Source: Desulfobacterales bacterium (GTDB lineage Bacteria; Desulfobacterota; Desulfobulbia; Desulfobulbales; BM004). Taken from it: a stretch of DNA of 7,962 nucleotides. Location: the NCBI GenBank assembly GCA_012974315.1, contig JAAXQI010000219.1, positions 1 through 7,962 of the forward strand. Reading direction: 5' to 3'. The number at the start of each line of letters is the position of its first letter. The first letter of the stretch is position 1. The notes below the pieces were generated by a model that saw nothing but the letters and a program-made list of their open reading frames with translations, made no database searches and was not told the DNA's origin. Below are positions 1-6,910 of this stretch, piece by piece. Position numbers and translations under genes: made by a program.

Positions 1-119
1 TACTCAACTTCAATCGTCAGTGAATCCAAAAACTGAGTAACTGCTATAGGCTTTACTTCAATCAGCCTGATTTCAGGTATTTCACCAGTAGTTTTATCTG
101 GTTTTCTTATGTATAAATA
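1..119 (-). CDS. Possible edge of a minus-strand coding region, unrecognised
   Basis: On the minus strand, 39 codons from 119 down to 1 read without a stop, just after a TAA at 122-120. The peptide includes KPDKTTGEIPEIRLIEVKP and then VTQFLDSLTIEVE, a protein-like composition. No ATG or GTG occurs in this frame; the only alternative start is a TTG at 29-27. The frame could therefore be the 5'-eroded remnant of a gene continuing left of the window, or chance openness in AT-rich DNA. I do not recognise the peptide and assign no function. If real, the gene would be divergent from the efflux operon and the two would share this leader. Confidence 0.2.
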
Positions 120-160
120 TTAGTTGCCATTTTTTCAGGCAATGAAATAGAGATAAAAAG
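110..160 (+). promoter_or_regulatory. Tentative promoter region for the efflux operon
   Basis: The 175 bp before the first gene are AT-rich and the only place in the window where an operon promoter could lie outside coding DNA. Two weak sigma70-like candidates are visible. One is TATAAA at 112-117 (5 of 6 to the -10 consensus), with no good -35 box. The other is TTGCCA at 124-129 (5 of 6 to the -35 consensus), followed 16 bp later by a poor -10, AATAGA at 146-151. A short inverted repeat, TTGCC/GGCAA (124-128 and 138-142), overlaps the second candidate, and another, CCTGA/TCAGG, lies at 66-77. None is strong enough to name a regulator or a start site. Confidence 0.2.
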
Positions 161-175
161 CTCCTCAATATTTAG

Positions 176-1297
176 ATGAAACAGAATGGAAAGAAAATGG
201 TGGCAAATATGAGTCGGTCCCAAAAAATTATAATGGTGCCCGTTTTACTTGTTATTTCACTTGTCGTTTTAGCAAATATCAGCTTGGCGGCAGAGCAGAA
301 AAGCCCTGTTCAAAAGTCAAAAATACCACCTCTGCTCGTAACCACCGCTGAAGTGAACGAAGGTGCCATTCAAGCAATGGCTGAGTTTGTCGGCACAACA
401 TATTTTGTAAGGGTATCCCATGTTGCAACCGACATAGAGGGATTGGTTAGAAAAACTGATTTTGCTGAGGGGCATAAGGTTAAGAAGGGAGAGCCGCTTG
501 TTCAGCTAGACTCAGAACTGCTTGATTCTGAAATAACAGGTGCCAGGGCGGCTTTTGAGCAAAACCTCGTAGATCTTGAGAATGCCAGGCGTGACTTTAA
601 CAGAATTGATAGCCTGTACAAAGACGGGTCAATTTCCGAAACCGACCATGATTCTTATCGCTCCCAACAAATGCGGTTGGAAAAACTCTCCATTATTTTA
701 GATTCGAAACATAACAATTTGCTCATAACAAAAAGAAAAAAGAGCATATCCGCGCCATTCAGCGGCATTGTTATTCAGAAATCGGTTGAGGTTGGCGAAT
801 GGGTTGCCAAGGGCGGTAATATTGCTCTGATAGCTGACAACAGCAACATTGATGTCCGGGTTGACGTACCGATTGAGATTCTTGAAAACCTTGAAAAAGG
901 TAAAGAGGTTGGAATCAGGATAGGTAGCAGGGAATATAGTGGAAAATTCAGCACATTCATCCCCAGGGGCGATAATGCTACACGCACATTTACCGCTAAA
1001 TTCAGCCTGGAAAATTCAGACGGTATTGTTGAGGGGCTTGAAGCCCTTGTCTCATTGCCTAAAGGAGGCCAAAGCGCAGGACTCCTGGTCCCCAGGGACG
1101 CAATTGTAGATAAATACGGCAAAACAATGGTCTTCCTGGCCGTTGACAGTAAAGCGAAAGAGATTTTGGTGGAGGTTGCCGGATATGTCGGACTGCAGGC
1201 AGTGATCACCGGACCCGGCCTTGAAAAGGGCCAGCAGATTATTGTCAAGGGATCCAAAAGGGTGGACGACGGCATGGCCCTGCAATTCAGGAATTAA
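176..1297 (+). CDS. RND efflux periplasmic adaptor (membrane-fusion protein, HlyD/AcrA-like)
   Basis: This is the periplasmic adaptor that links an inner-membrane RND pump to an outer-membrane channel. The N-terminus has a basic stretch and a hydrophobic segment (about residues 18-38, ending SLAAEQ), which fits a signal peptide or anchor; there is no lipobox cysteine, so it is not an obvious lipoprotein. The first half of the lipoyl-like domain is at about 86-112 (DIEGLV...EGHKVKKGEPLVQLD), the alpha-helical hairpin at about 113-185, the second lipoyl half at 192-221 (SAPFSGIV, then VGEWVAKGG), and the beta-barrel and membrane-proximal domains at about 225-373. The length of 373 aa is normal for the family. 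The start is uncertain: ATG at 176 has no Shine-Dalgarno sequence, while in-frame ATGs at 197 (GGAAAG only 3 nt upstream) and 209 (GGTGG 5 nt upstream) would still leave a complete signal peptide. It lies 12 bp before its pump gene. The exported substrate cannot be read from the sequence. Confidence 0.93.
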   Translation: MKQNGKKMVANMSRSQKIIMVPVLLVISLVVLANISLAAEQKSPVQKSKIPPLLVTTAEVNEGAIQAMAEFVGTTYFVRVSHVATDIEGLVRKTDFAEGHKVKKGEPLVQLDSELLDSEITGARAAFEQNLVDLENARRDFNRIDSLYKDGSISETDHDSYRSQQMRLEKLSIILDSKHNNLLITKRKKSISAPFSGIVIQKSVEVGEWVAKGGNIALIADNSNIDVRVDVPIEILENLEKGKEVGIRIGSREYSGKFSTFIPRGDNATRTFTAKFSLENSDGIVEGLEALVSLPKGGQSAGLLVPRDAIVDKYGKTMVFLAVDSKAKEILVEVAGYVGLQAVITGPGLEKGQQIIVKGSKRVDDGMALQFRN

Positions 1298-1309
1298 TGC
1301 AATAACGAT

Positions 1310-4300
1310 ATGGACATAATCCGCTATTCCATAGAAAAGCCGGTCACTGTTATTTCAGTCATCATCATTGTTCTGCTTTTCGGTCTTATTAGCCTGAACC
1401 GTCTACCGTTTCAGCTCAGCCCGACAGTTATCGAGCCTGAGATCAAGATTACAACCACATGGCGCGGCGCTACCCCTTACGAGATTGAACGGGAAATAAT
1501 AGAAGAACAGGAGAACACCCTTAAAGGATTGCCGGACCTGGTCGAGATGGAGAGTGAATCCCAGAACGGCCAGGGTACAGTGACTTTAAGGTTCAAGGTG
1601 GGCACTGAAGTTGAAGAAGTCCTGACCAGGGTGTCAAATAAGTTGAATGAAGTTCCATCCTACCCGAATGATGTCGATAACCCCGTGGTCAATGCTTCAG
1701 GCGCTTCGACATCACCCGTTGTCTGGATCATTCTCAAAACAACGGAGAGTAATACCCGGCATGTTGAAACCTACCGCACCTTTTTTGAAAACGAGATCCG
1801 TCAGCATCTTGAGCGGGTAAAGGGAGTTGCGGACCTGTTTATCGGTGCCGGAACCAAGCAGGAAATGCATGTTGTTGTCCGGCCTGAACGCTTGGCTGCC
1901 CTGGGCCTGACAGTTTACGATCTGATAAATGTCCTGCAAAAGGAAAATGTTAATACTTCGGCCGGAACGCTTGAGGTTGGCAGGCAAAAATATCGTATCA
2001 GAACCAAGGCTGAATTCAATTCCGTTGATGATATTCGTAATGTTGTACTCCGTTCCGATGGTCAGAAACGTGTTCTGCTTAAAGATGTGGCTGATATTGA
2101 TTTTGGTTACGCCAAGAAAAACGGCGTGGTCCTGCATAATGGCACGGGAGGTATGGCAATCGGCATACGGCCTGAACCAGGAACAAACATTTTGGAGATG
2201 ACTGACCGGTTAGAGGAGAAGGTCAAGTGGCTCAACGAAACCAAGCTGAAACCTAATAAGCTCTATTTCCACTGGCTGTATGATCAGCGCTTCTATATTG
2301 GCGGCGCCATTGATCTTATCAAGCAGAATATCATATTCGGCGGCCTGTTGGCCATTGCAGTGCTCCTGCTTTTTTTAAGAAGTTTGCGGGCTACAGCTGT
2401 TGTAGGGCTGGCGATACCCATCAGTATTGTCGGTACCTTCACCATACTTGACATCATGGGGAGAAATCTCAATGTTATCAGCCTTGCCGGTATTGCTTTT
2501 GCAGTCGGAATGCTGGTTGATAATGCCATTGTGGTCATCGAGAATATTGACCGGCATCGTAAAATGGGAAAATCACCTTATGACGCATCTCTTGAAGGGA
2601 CCAGGGAAGTATGGGGGGCTGTATTTGCTTCTACTATCACGACAGTCGCGGTTTTTCTGCCCATTGTCTTTATTCATGAAGAAGCCGGCCAGTTGTTCCG
2701 CGATATAGCCATTGCCATAGTAACGGCGGTATCGCTTAGCCTGTTTGTTTCAGTATCGGTCATTCCCATGTTTTCAAACAAGTTCTTCAGTGTTGGAAAC
2801 TCCAAAAAAGAGCATGGAAAAAGCATACTCGTCAACAGCGGTACGTGGCTTGCCAATGGGATAATAAATCTGGTAAGGGTTGCGATTCGCAATTGGAAAA
2901 CCAGGATGGTGACAATTTGCACCTTGACGGCACTTGCCATTTTTTGTGTATGGGCCCTGTTGCCGAAAATGGAATATCTGCCCCAGGGAAACCGAAATTT
3001 TATACTCAGTATCCTCGTGCCGCCACCGGGATTATCCAATAATGAACTCCTGGAAATCGGCAATCATTTCACCGAGATTGCAAAACCCCATCTTGGCAAG
3101 GATGTAAACGGCCTGCCGGGAATTGCCGATATGTTTTATATCGGCCGGGAAGGATTCAACATTGTCGGTGCTCTGAGCACCCACTGGGACCGTGCCGGTG
3201 AGCTGCGGCCCCTGTTCAACCGGATGATATACAGTATTCCTGGCATGTATGGCGTAAGTCTTCAGCCGGGGATTTTTTCGCGACGGATTGGTGCCGGGCG
3301 CAGCATTGAGCTCGATATAAGCGGCGATGACCTCCAGCTGATCGTTGCCGCCGCCACAAGACTTTTTGAAAAAATACGCGATGACATTGACGGGACACAG
3401 GTGCGGCCGATTCCATCTATCGAGCTGTCCTATCCGGAAGCACAGATCATCCCGGACCGCGGCCGCCTCAAAGCAAACGGTATGACTTCACGCGAGCTTG
3501 GCGTAGCCCTTGATGTCCTGATGGATGGTACTTATGTCGGTGACTTCAAACAGGAAGGCAAAAAGAAGATAGATTTGATAATGAAATCTGCCGAGACCGG
3601 CATCAATACCCCTGAAGACCTTTTTAATTTGTTGCTGTCAACCCCGAAAGGCCAGATGGTTTCGGTCTCCAGCCTTGCCACCCTGGAGCACACCTCAGGT
3701 ATGACCCAGATACGTCATCTGGAAAGAAAAAGAACAGTTACCCTGCAGATCACCCCTCCCAATGACATGCCGCTGCAAGAGGCTTTTGAAATAATAGACC
3801 TGGAAATAATTCCCGCAATTCGTGCTGAGGGATTGTTTGACAGGTTGGAAGTGGGCATAAGCGGTGCAGCGGATAAACTTATTGAAACCCGTAAAGTTCT
3901 GCAGTGGAATTTTGTTTTAGCCGCCCTCATAGCCTACCTGCTCATGGCCTCTCTGTTCAGCAATTTTATTTATCCCATGATAATCATGCTGACAGTACCA
4001 TTAGCGGGTGCCGGTGGCTTCATCGGTTTGAAGCTGCTCAATATCTTTCTTGTGCCGCAACCCATGGACGTCCTGACCATGCTTGGGTTTGTCATCCTGA
4101 TCGGTGTGGTGGTCAATAACGCTATTCTTATCGTGCATCAGGCTTTGAATAATTTTCACAACAGGGGCATGAATTACCATGATGCTGTTTTGGATTCCAC
4201 CCGTAGTCGCCTGAGACCTATTTATATGAGCGCCGCAACAAGTATCTTCGGAATGATGCCATTGGTCCTGGTACAGGGTGCCGGCTCGGAGATGTACAGA

Positions 4301-4429
4301 GGATTAGGAAGTGTTCTGCTAGGTGGATTGGCGGTTTCCACTGTATGTACCGTTTTTCTGATTCCCGCCATTCTGATGTTTGTGATCCCGATGGAGAAAC
4401 GGCGTGAACAAAAAGCACAGAACACCTAA
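1310..4429 (+). CDS. HAE-1/AcrB-type RND efflux permease
   Basis: This is the inner-membrane pump of a tripartite efflux system, expected to work as a trimer using the proton gradient. At 1039 aa it has the usual family size and the duplicated plan: TM1 at about 11-30, a periplasmic loop of about 305 residues, TM2-TM6 between 337 and 490, TM7 near 533-552, a second loop of about 310 residues, and TM8-TM12 between 866 and 1026. The N-terminus (MDIIRYSIEKPVTVISV, then FQLSPTVIEPEIKI) is typical. The TM4 motif reads GMLVDNAIVVIENIDR, so the AcrB D407-D408 pair appears as D404-N405. In TM10 the AcrB K940 position is N936 (GVVVNNAIL), and the AcrB T978 position is S974. Such D-N/N-N variants exist in other RND branches, but they imply a proton relay unlike AcrB's. 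The gene follows the adaptor by 12 bp, so co-transcription is very likely. No good Shine-Dalgarno sequence precedes ATG 1310; AGGA at 1289-1292 is too distant. The substrate is unknown; the sequence looks more like HAE-1 than CzcA/CusA metal pumps. Confidence 0.95.
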   Translation: MDIIRYSIEKPVTVISVIIIVLLFGLISLNRLPFQLSPTVIEPEIKITTTWRGATPYEIEREIIEEQENTLKGLPDLVEMESESQNGQGTVTLRFKVGTEVEEVLTRVSNKLNEVPSYPNDVDNPVVNASGASTSPVVWIILKTTESNTRHVETYRTFFENEIRQHLERVKGVADLFIGAGTKQEMHVVVRPERLAALGLTVYDLINVLQKENVNTSAGTLEVGRQKYRIRTKAEFNSVDDIRNVVLRSDGQKRVLLKDVADIDFGYAKKNGVVLHNGTGGMAIGIRPEPGTNILEMTDRLEEKVKWLNETKLKPNKLYFHWLYDQRFYIGGAIDLIKQNIIFGGLLAIAVLLLFLRSLRATAVVGLAIPISIVGTFTILDIMGRNLNVISLAGIAFAVGMLVDNAIVVIENIDRHRKMGKSPYDASLEGTREVWGAVFASTITTVAVFLPIVFIHEEAGQLFRDIAIAIVTAVSLSLFVSVSVIPMFSNKFFSVGNSKKEHGKSILVNSGTWLANGIINLVRVAIRNWKTRMVTICTLTALAIFCVWALLPKMEYLPQGNRNFILSILVPPPGLSNNELLEIGNHFTEIAKPHLGKDVNGLPGIADMFYIGREGFNIVGALSTHWDRAGELRPLFNRMIYSIPGMYGVSLQPGIFSRRIGAGRSIELDISGDDLQLIVAAATRLFEKIRDDIDGTQVRPIPSIELSYPEAQIIPDRGRLKANGMTSRELGVALDVLMDGTYVGDFKQEGKKKIDLIMKSAETGINTPEDLFNLLLSTPKGQMVSVSSLATLEHTSGMTQIRHLERKRTVTLQITPPNDMPLQEAFEIIDLEIIPAIRAEGLFDRLEVGISGAADKLIETRKVLQWNFVLAALIAYLLMASLFSNFIYPMIIMLTVPLAGAGGFIGLKLLNIFLVPQPMDVLTMLGFVILIGVVVNNAILIVHQALNNFHNRGMNYHDAVLDSTRSRLRPIYMSAATSIFGMMPLVLVQGAGSEMYRGLGSVLLGGLAVSTVCTVFLIPAILMFVIPMEKRREQKAQNT
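4393..4397 (+). promoter_or_regulatory. Shine-Dalgarno site deciding the GTG start of the second exporter
   Basis: GGAGA lies 6 nt before the GTG at 4404-4406 and inside the last codons of the upstream pump gene. It is the best ribosome-binding site in the window and supports the GTG start, giving a 26 bp overlap between the two genes. The arrangement suggests translational coupling. Confidence 0.6.
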
Positions 4430-6896
4430 AAAATCAGACCTGTCTTTTGATTATAAAAGAAAGGTTGAGAAATACCTTGGGGCATTTGGAATAAAAATAA
4501 TCCGGTTCCGGTATATTCTTTTGTTTCTTATCGTTCTTGCCGTCGGCTTTTTAAGCATCTATATACCTAAAATTAATATAGCTACAAGCCTGGAGAGTTC
4601 ATTTAAAGGGCATAACCAGGCAATTCAGGATTATCAAAAATTCAGGGACCTGTTCGGCAGGGATGATAAGATTGTGCTTCTGATCAAGTCAGAAGATATT
4701 TTCAGCGTCCACTTTCTTGACAGGCTCAAGAAGTTCCATGAAGACCTGGAGAACACCCTCCCTCTTTTAAGTGAAGTGAATTCCCTGATAAATGCCCGAT
4801 ATATTGAGGGGAAAAACGGCACTCTGCAGGTAAACGATTTTTTAGAAAATCTGCCGCAAACCAAGGAACAGGCACAAATCCTCAGGGAGAAGGCCCTGGT
4901 CTATCCGTTATTCAAAAATTCCTATATTACCCAGAATGGCGACTCCATGATCATGGTCATCAAAACCCAGGCTGTTTCAGCCTTAACCGATGACGGCAGC
5001 AAGATAAAAAATTATGGCAGAGGAGTTGCGGACGAGGACCTTTCTGATAATCAGGCTGCAAAGTCTATTTCACAGGTTGAGAACATAGCCATTCTGGGCA
5101 TAATGGAAACGGTGATCAAACAATATAATACAGACAATTTCAGGATTATTTTCAGTGGCACACCTGCCTATCAATTCCATGTGGAACCAATAATCAGAAA
5201 AAACATGATAACCATGTCCCTCATGGTATTGATGCTGACCTTTTTCTTCATGGCTATTCTTTTCGGCAGGGTTTCCGGAATATTTCTTCCCCAGTTTGTT
5301 GTTATAATGGGACTTGGAGCAACCCTGGGCCTGATGGCCCTTGCCGAGGTACCCTTTACCCTGACATCTTCAATGCTTCCATCTATTCTTCTGTCGGTGG
5401 GCCTGACTGCCCCGATCCATTTTATGGTCGTATTTTTTAAGTATCAGAAGAGGATAGGCCGGATGAGGGCGATCATCCGTACCCTTGGGCACTCCGGGCT
5501 GCCAATTATCATGACCAGCCTGACAACTATTGTAGGCCTGTTGTCCTTTTCCTTTACTGAAATAGCACCTATTGCCCATTTGGGAATTTTTGCCGCAATC
5601 GGTATTGCTATCTGCCTGGTTTTAACCCTGGTTTTTCTGCCGGCCCTGCTTTCGATACTGAAGGTCCTTCCGGGTAAAGAGCGTGAAATGCTCTATGAAA
5701 CATCAATCTATAACCGGATGCTCACCTGGATGGGGCGCACCGGTATCCATCATGCCCATGACATTTATATTCTGTCATTTATTGCTTTTATTATCATCCT
5801 GCCTGGATTTTTTAAGTTCAATTTCTCCCATAATATGCTGCATTATTTCTCGGAAGATGACCCCTTCATTGAACAGACCATACTCATCGAAGATGAGACC
5901 AGCGGCTTCAGGGCCCTGGAAGTAGTTATTGATACCGGAAAGGAAAAGGGGATCCTGGACCATGCATTTCTAAACAACCTGGAAGAGCTTGAGGATTTTG
6001 CTCTAGACCAGAACGGTATTTCCGGCAGGCCTTATACCGGTAATATAATTTCGATACTTGATATAGTTAAAAAAACCAACCAGACCTGGCATGGTGATGA
6101 TCCCGGCCACCATACTATTCCCCAGGACGACTATTTAATTGAACGGCAACTGACAGAGTTTAAGCAGGCGGAGCCTGATTACCTGAAAAATTATACTGAT
6201 CAGGATTTCAGACTGGCCCGCTTTACCGCCATGATGTACTGGAAAGATGCGGCCCTGGATGTTCTTTTTGTCAAAAAGCTTGAGAACTTTGCCTCCAGAC
6301 TGTTCGGTAAAGACGTTAAGGTTGTTGTCACAGGGGCGGTCTCCATCAATTCGAAGGTGATAGACTCCATGATGGGTAATCTCGCGACAGGATATTTTCT
6401 GGCCTTTTTCATTATTGCGCTTTTTATGATAATCGCTGTTGGAGATGTAAAACTGGGGCTGGTCGCCATGATTCCCAACATGTACCCGATTATTGCCGGG
6501 CTCGGCCTTATGGGGCTTCTGGATATTCCACTTAACACATATAACCTGATTGGCGGGAGTATTGTTATCGGAGTGGCGGTGGATGACACGATTCATTTTT
6601 TTCATAACTTCCGTAACTATTATATAAAAACCGGGGATGTTGAAATAGCGGTTAACGAAACTTTGCGGTCAGCCGGCAGGGCTCTGATAACAACAACATT
6701 GATACTGGTCTGTTGTTTTTGGCTGCGTCTGTTCAGCCCATTAAAGGTGATCAGTGATTTTGGCTTGATAATGGGATTCTCATTGCTGGTCGCCTTTCTG
6801 GCGGACGTGATGCTGGCACCTGCCTTGCTCAGTGCATTTTATGGCGGCTCCAATACCGGGTCACAAAACAAAGCAGCCGATGCTGCCGGATCATAA
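4404..6896 (+). CDS. RND-superfamily exporter, MMPL-like (COG1033 type)
   Basis: This is a second, distinct RND-superfamily transporter of 830 aa, in the group that includes predicted exporters of lipids or other hydrophobic molecules. It shows the duplicated six-plus-six plan: TM1 at about 37-55, a periplasmic loop at 56-262, TM2-TM6 between 264 and 418, TM7 at about 451-471, a second loop at 473-658, and TM8-TM12 between 660 and 813. The loops (about 205 and 185 residues) are much smaller than in HAE-1 pumps. The C-terminal TM10 carries GVAVDDTIHFFHNFR with D727-D728, the probable proton-coupling site. The matching N-terminal segment reads SVGLTAPIHF, with T335-A336 in place of the acidic pair, so the two halves are not equivalent. 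The start is GTG at 4404, chosen for the GGAGA upstream and the basic N-terminus; it overlaps the pump gene by 26 bp in another frame. The polar tail after residue 814 looks disordered. Whether it works with the adaptor and pump or independently cannot be decided from sequence. Confidence 0.9.
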   Translation: MNKKHRTPKKSDLSFDYKRKVEKYLGAFGIKIIRFRYILLFLIVLAVGFLSIYIPKINIATSLESSFKGHNQAIQDYQKFRDLFGRDDKIVLLIKSEDIFSVHFLDRLKKFHEDLENTLPLLSEVNSLINARYIEGKNGTLQVNDFLENLPQTKEQAQILREKALVYPLFKNSYITQNGDSMIMVIKTQAVSALTDDGSKIKNYGRGVADEDLSDNQAAKSISQVENIAILGIMETVIKQYNTDNFRIIFSGTPAYQFHVEPIIRKNMITMSLMVLMLTFFFMAILFGRVSGIFLPQFVVIMGLGATLGLMALAEVPFTLTSSMLPSILLSVGLTAPIHFMVVFFKYQKRIGRMRAIIRTLGHSGLPIIMTSLTTIVGLLSFSFTEIAPIAHLGIFAAIGIAICLVLTLVFLPALLSILKVLPGKEREMLYETSIYNRMLTWMGRTGIHHAHDIYILSFIAFIIILPGFFKFNFSHNMLHYFSEDDPFIEQTILIEDETSGFRALEVVIDTGKEKGILDHAFLNNLEELEDFALDQNGISGRPYTGNIISILDIVKKTNQTWHGDDPGHHTIPQDDYLIERQLTEFKQAEPDYLKNYTDQDFRLARFTAMMYWKDAALDVLFVKKLENFASRLFGKDVKVVVTGAVSINSKVIDSMMGNLATGYFLAFFIIALFMIIAVGDVKLGLVAMIPNMYPIIAGLGLMGLLDIPLNTYNLIGGSIVIGVAVDDTIHFFHNFRNYYIKTGDVEIAVNETLRSAGRALITTTLILVCCFWLRLFSPLKVISDFGLIMGFSLLVAFLADVMLAPALLSAFYGGSNTGSQNKAADAAGS

Positions 6897-6910
6897 ATGG
6901 TATTAGCAGA

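Noticed and set aside
66..77. CCTGA-TT-TCAGG inverted repeat as an operator
   Set aside because: It is short, occurs once, and matches no operator I recognise; such repeats are frequent by chance.
124..142. TTGCC/GGCAA inverted repeat as a terminator
   Set aside because: The stem has only 5 bp, the T-run is in the loop rather than after the stem, and there is no gene ending upstream on the plus strand.
775..1275. Minus-strand open frame of 166 codons opposite the adaptor gene
   Set aside because: The plus-strand adaptor has full domain logic over the same bases. The antisense peptide is low-complexity, rich in Ser, Pro, Leu and Thr, as expected of a shadow frame.
1310..4429. Heavy-metal (CzcA/CusA) pump
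   Set aside because: TM4 and TM10 motifs and the N-terminus resemble HAE-1-type pumps, and no metal-binding Met or His clusters or neighbouring metal-resistance genes are visible.
6135..6605. Two overlapping minus-strand open frames opposite the second exporter (6135-6605 and 6200-6589)
   Set aside because: They lie entirely within well-supported transmembrane and loop coding sequence of the exporter and show no recognisable domain.
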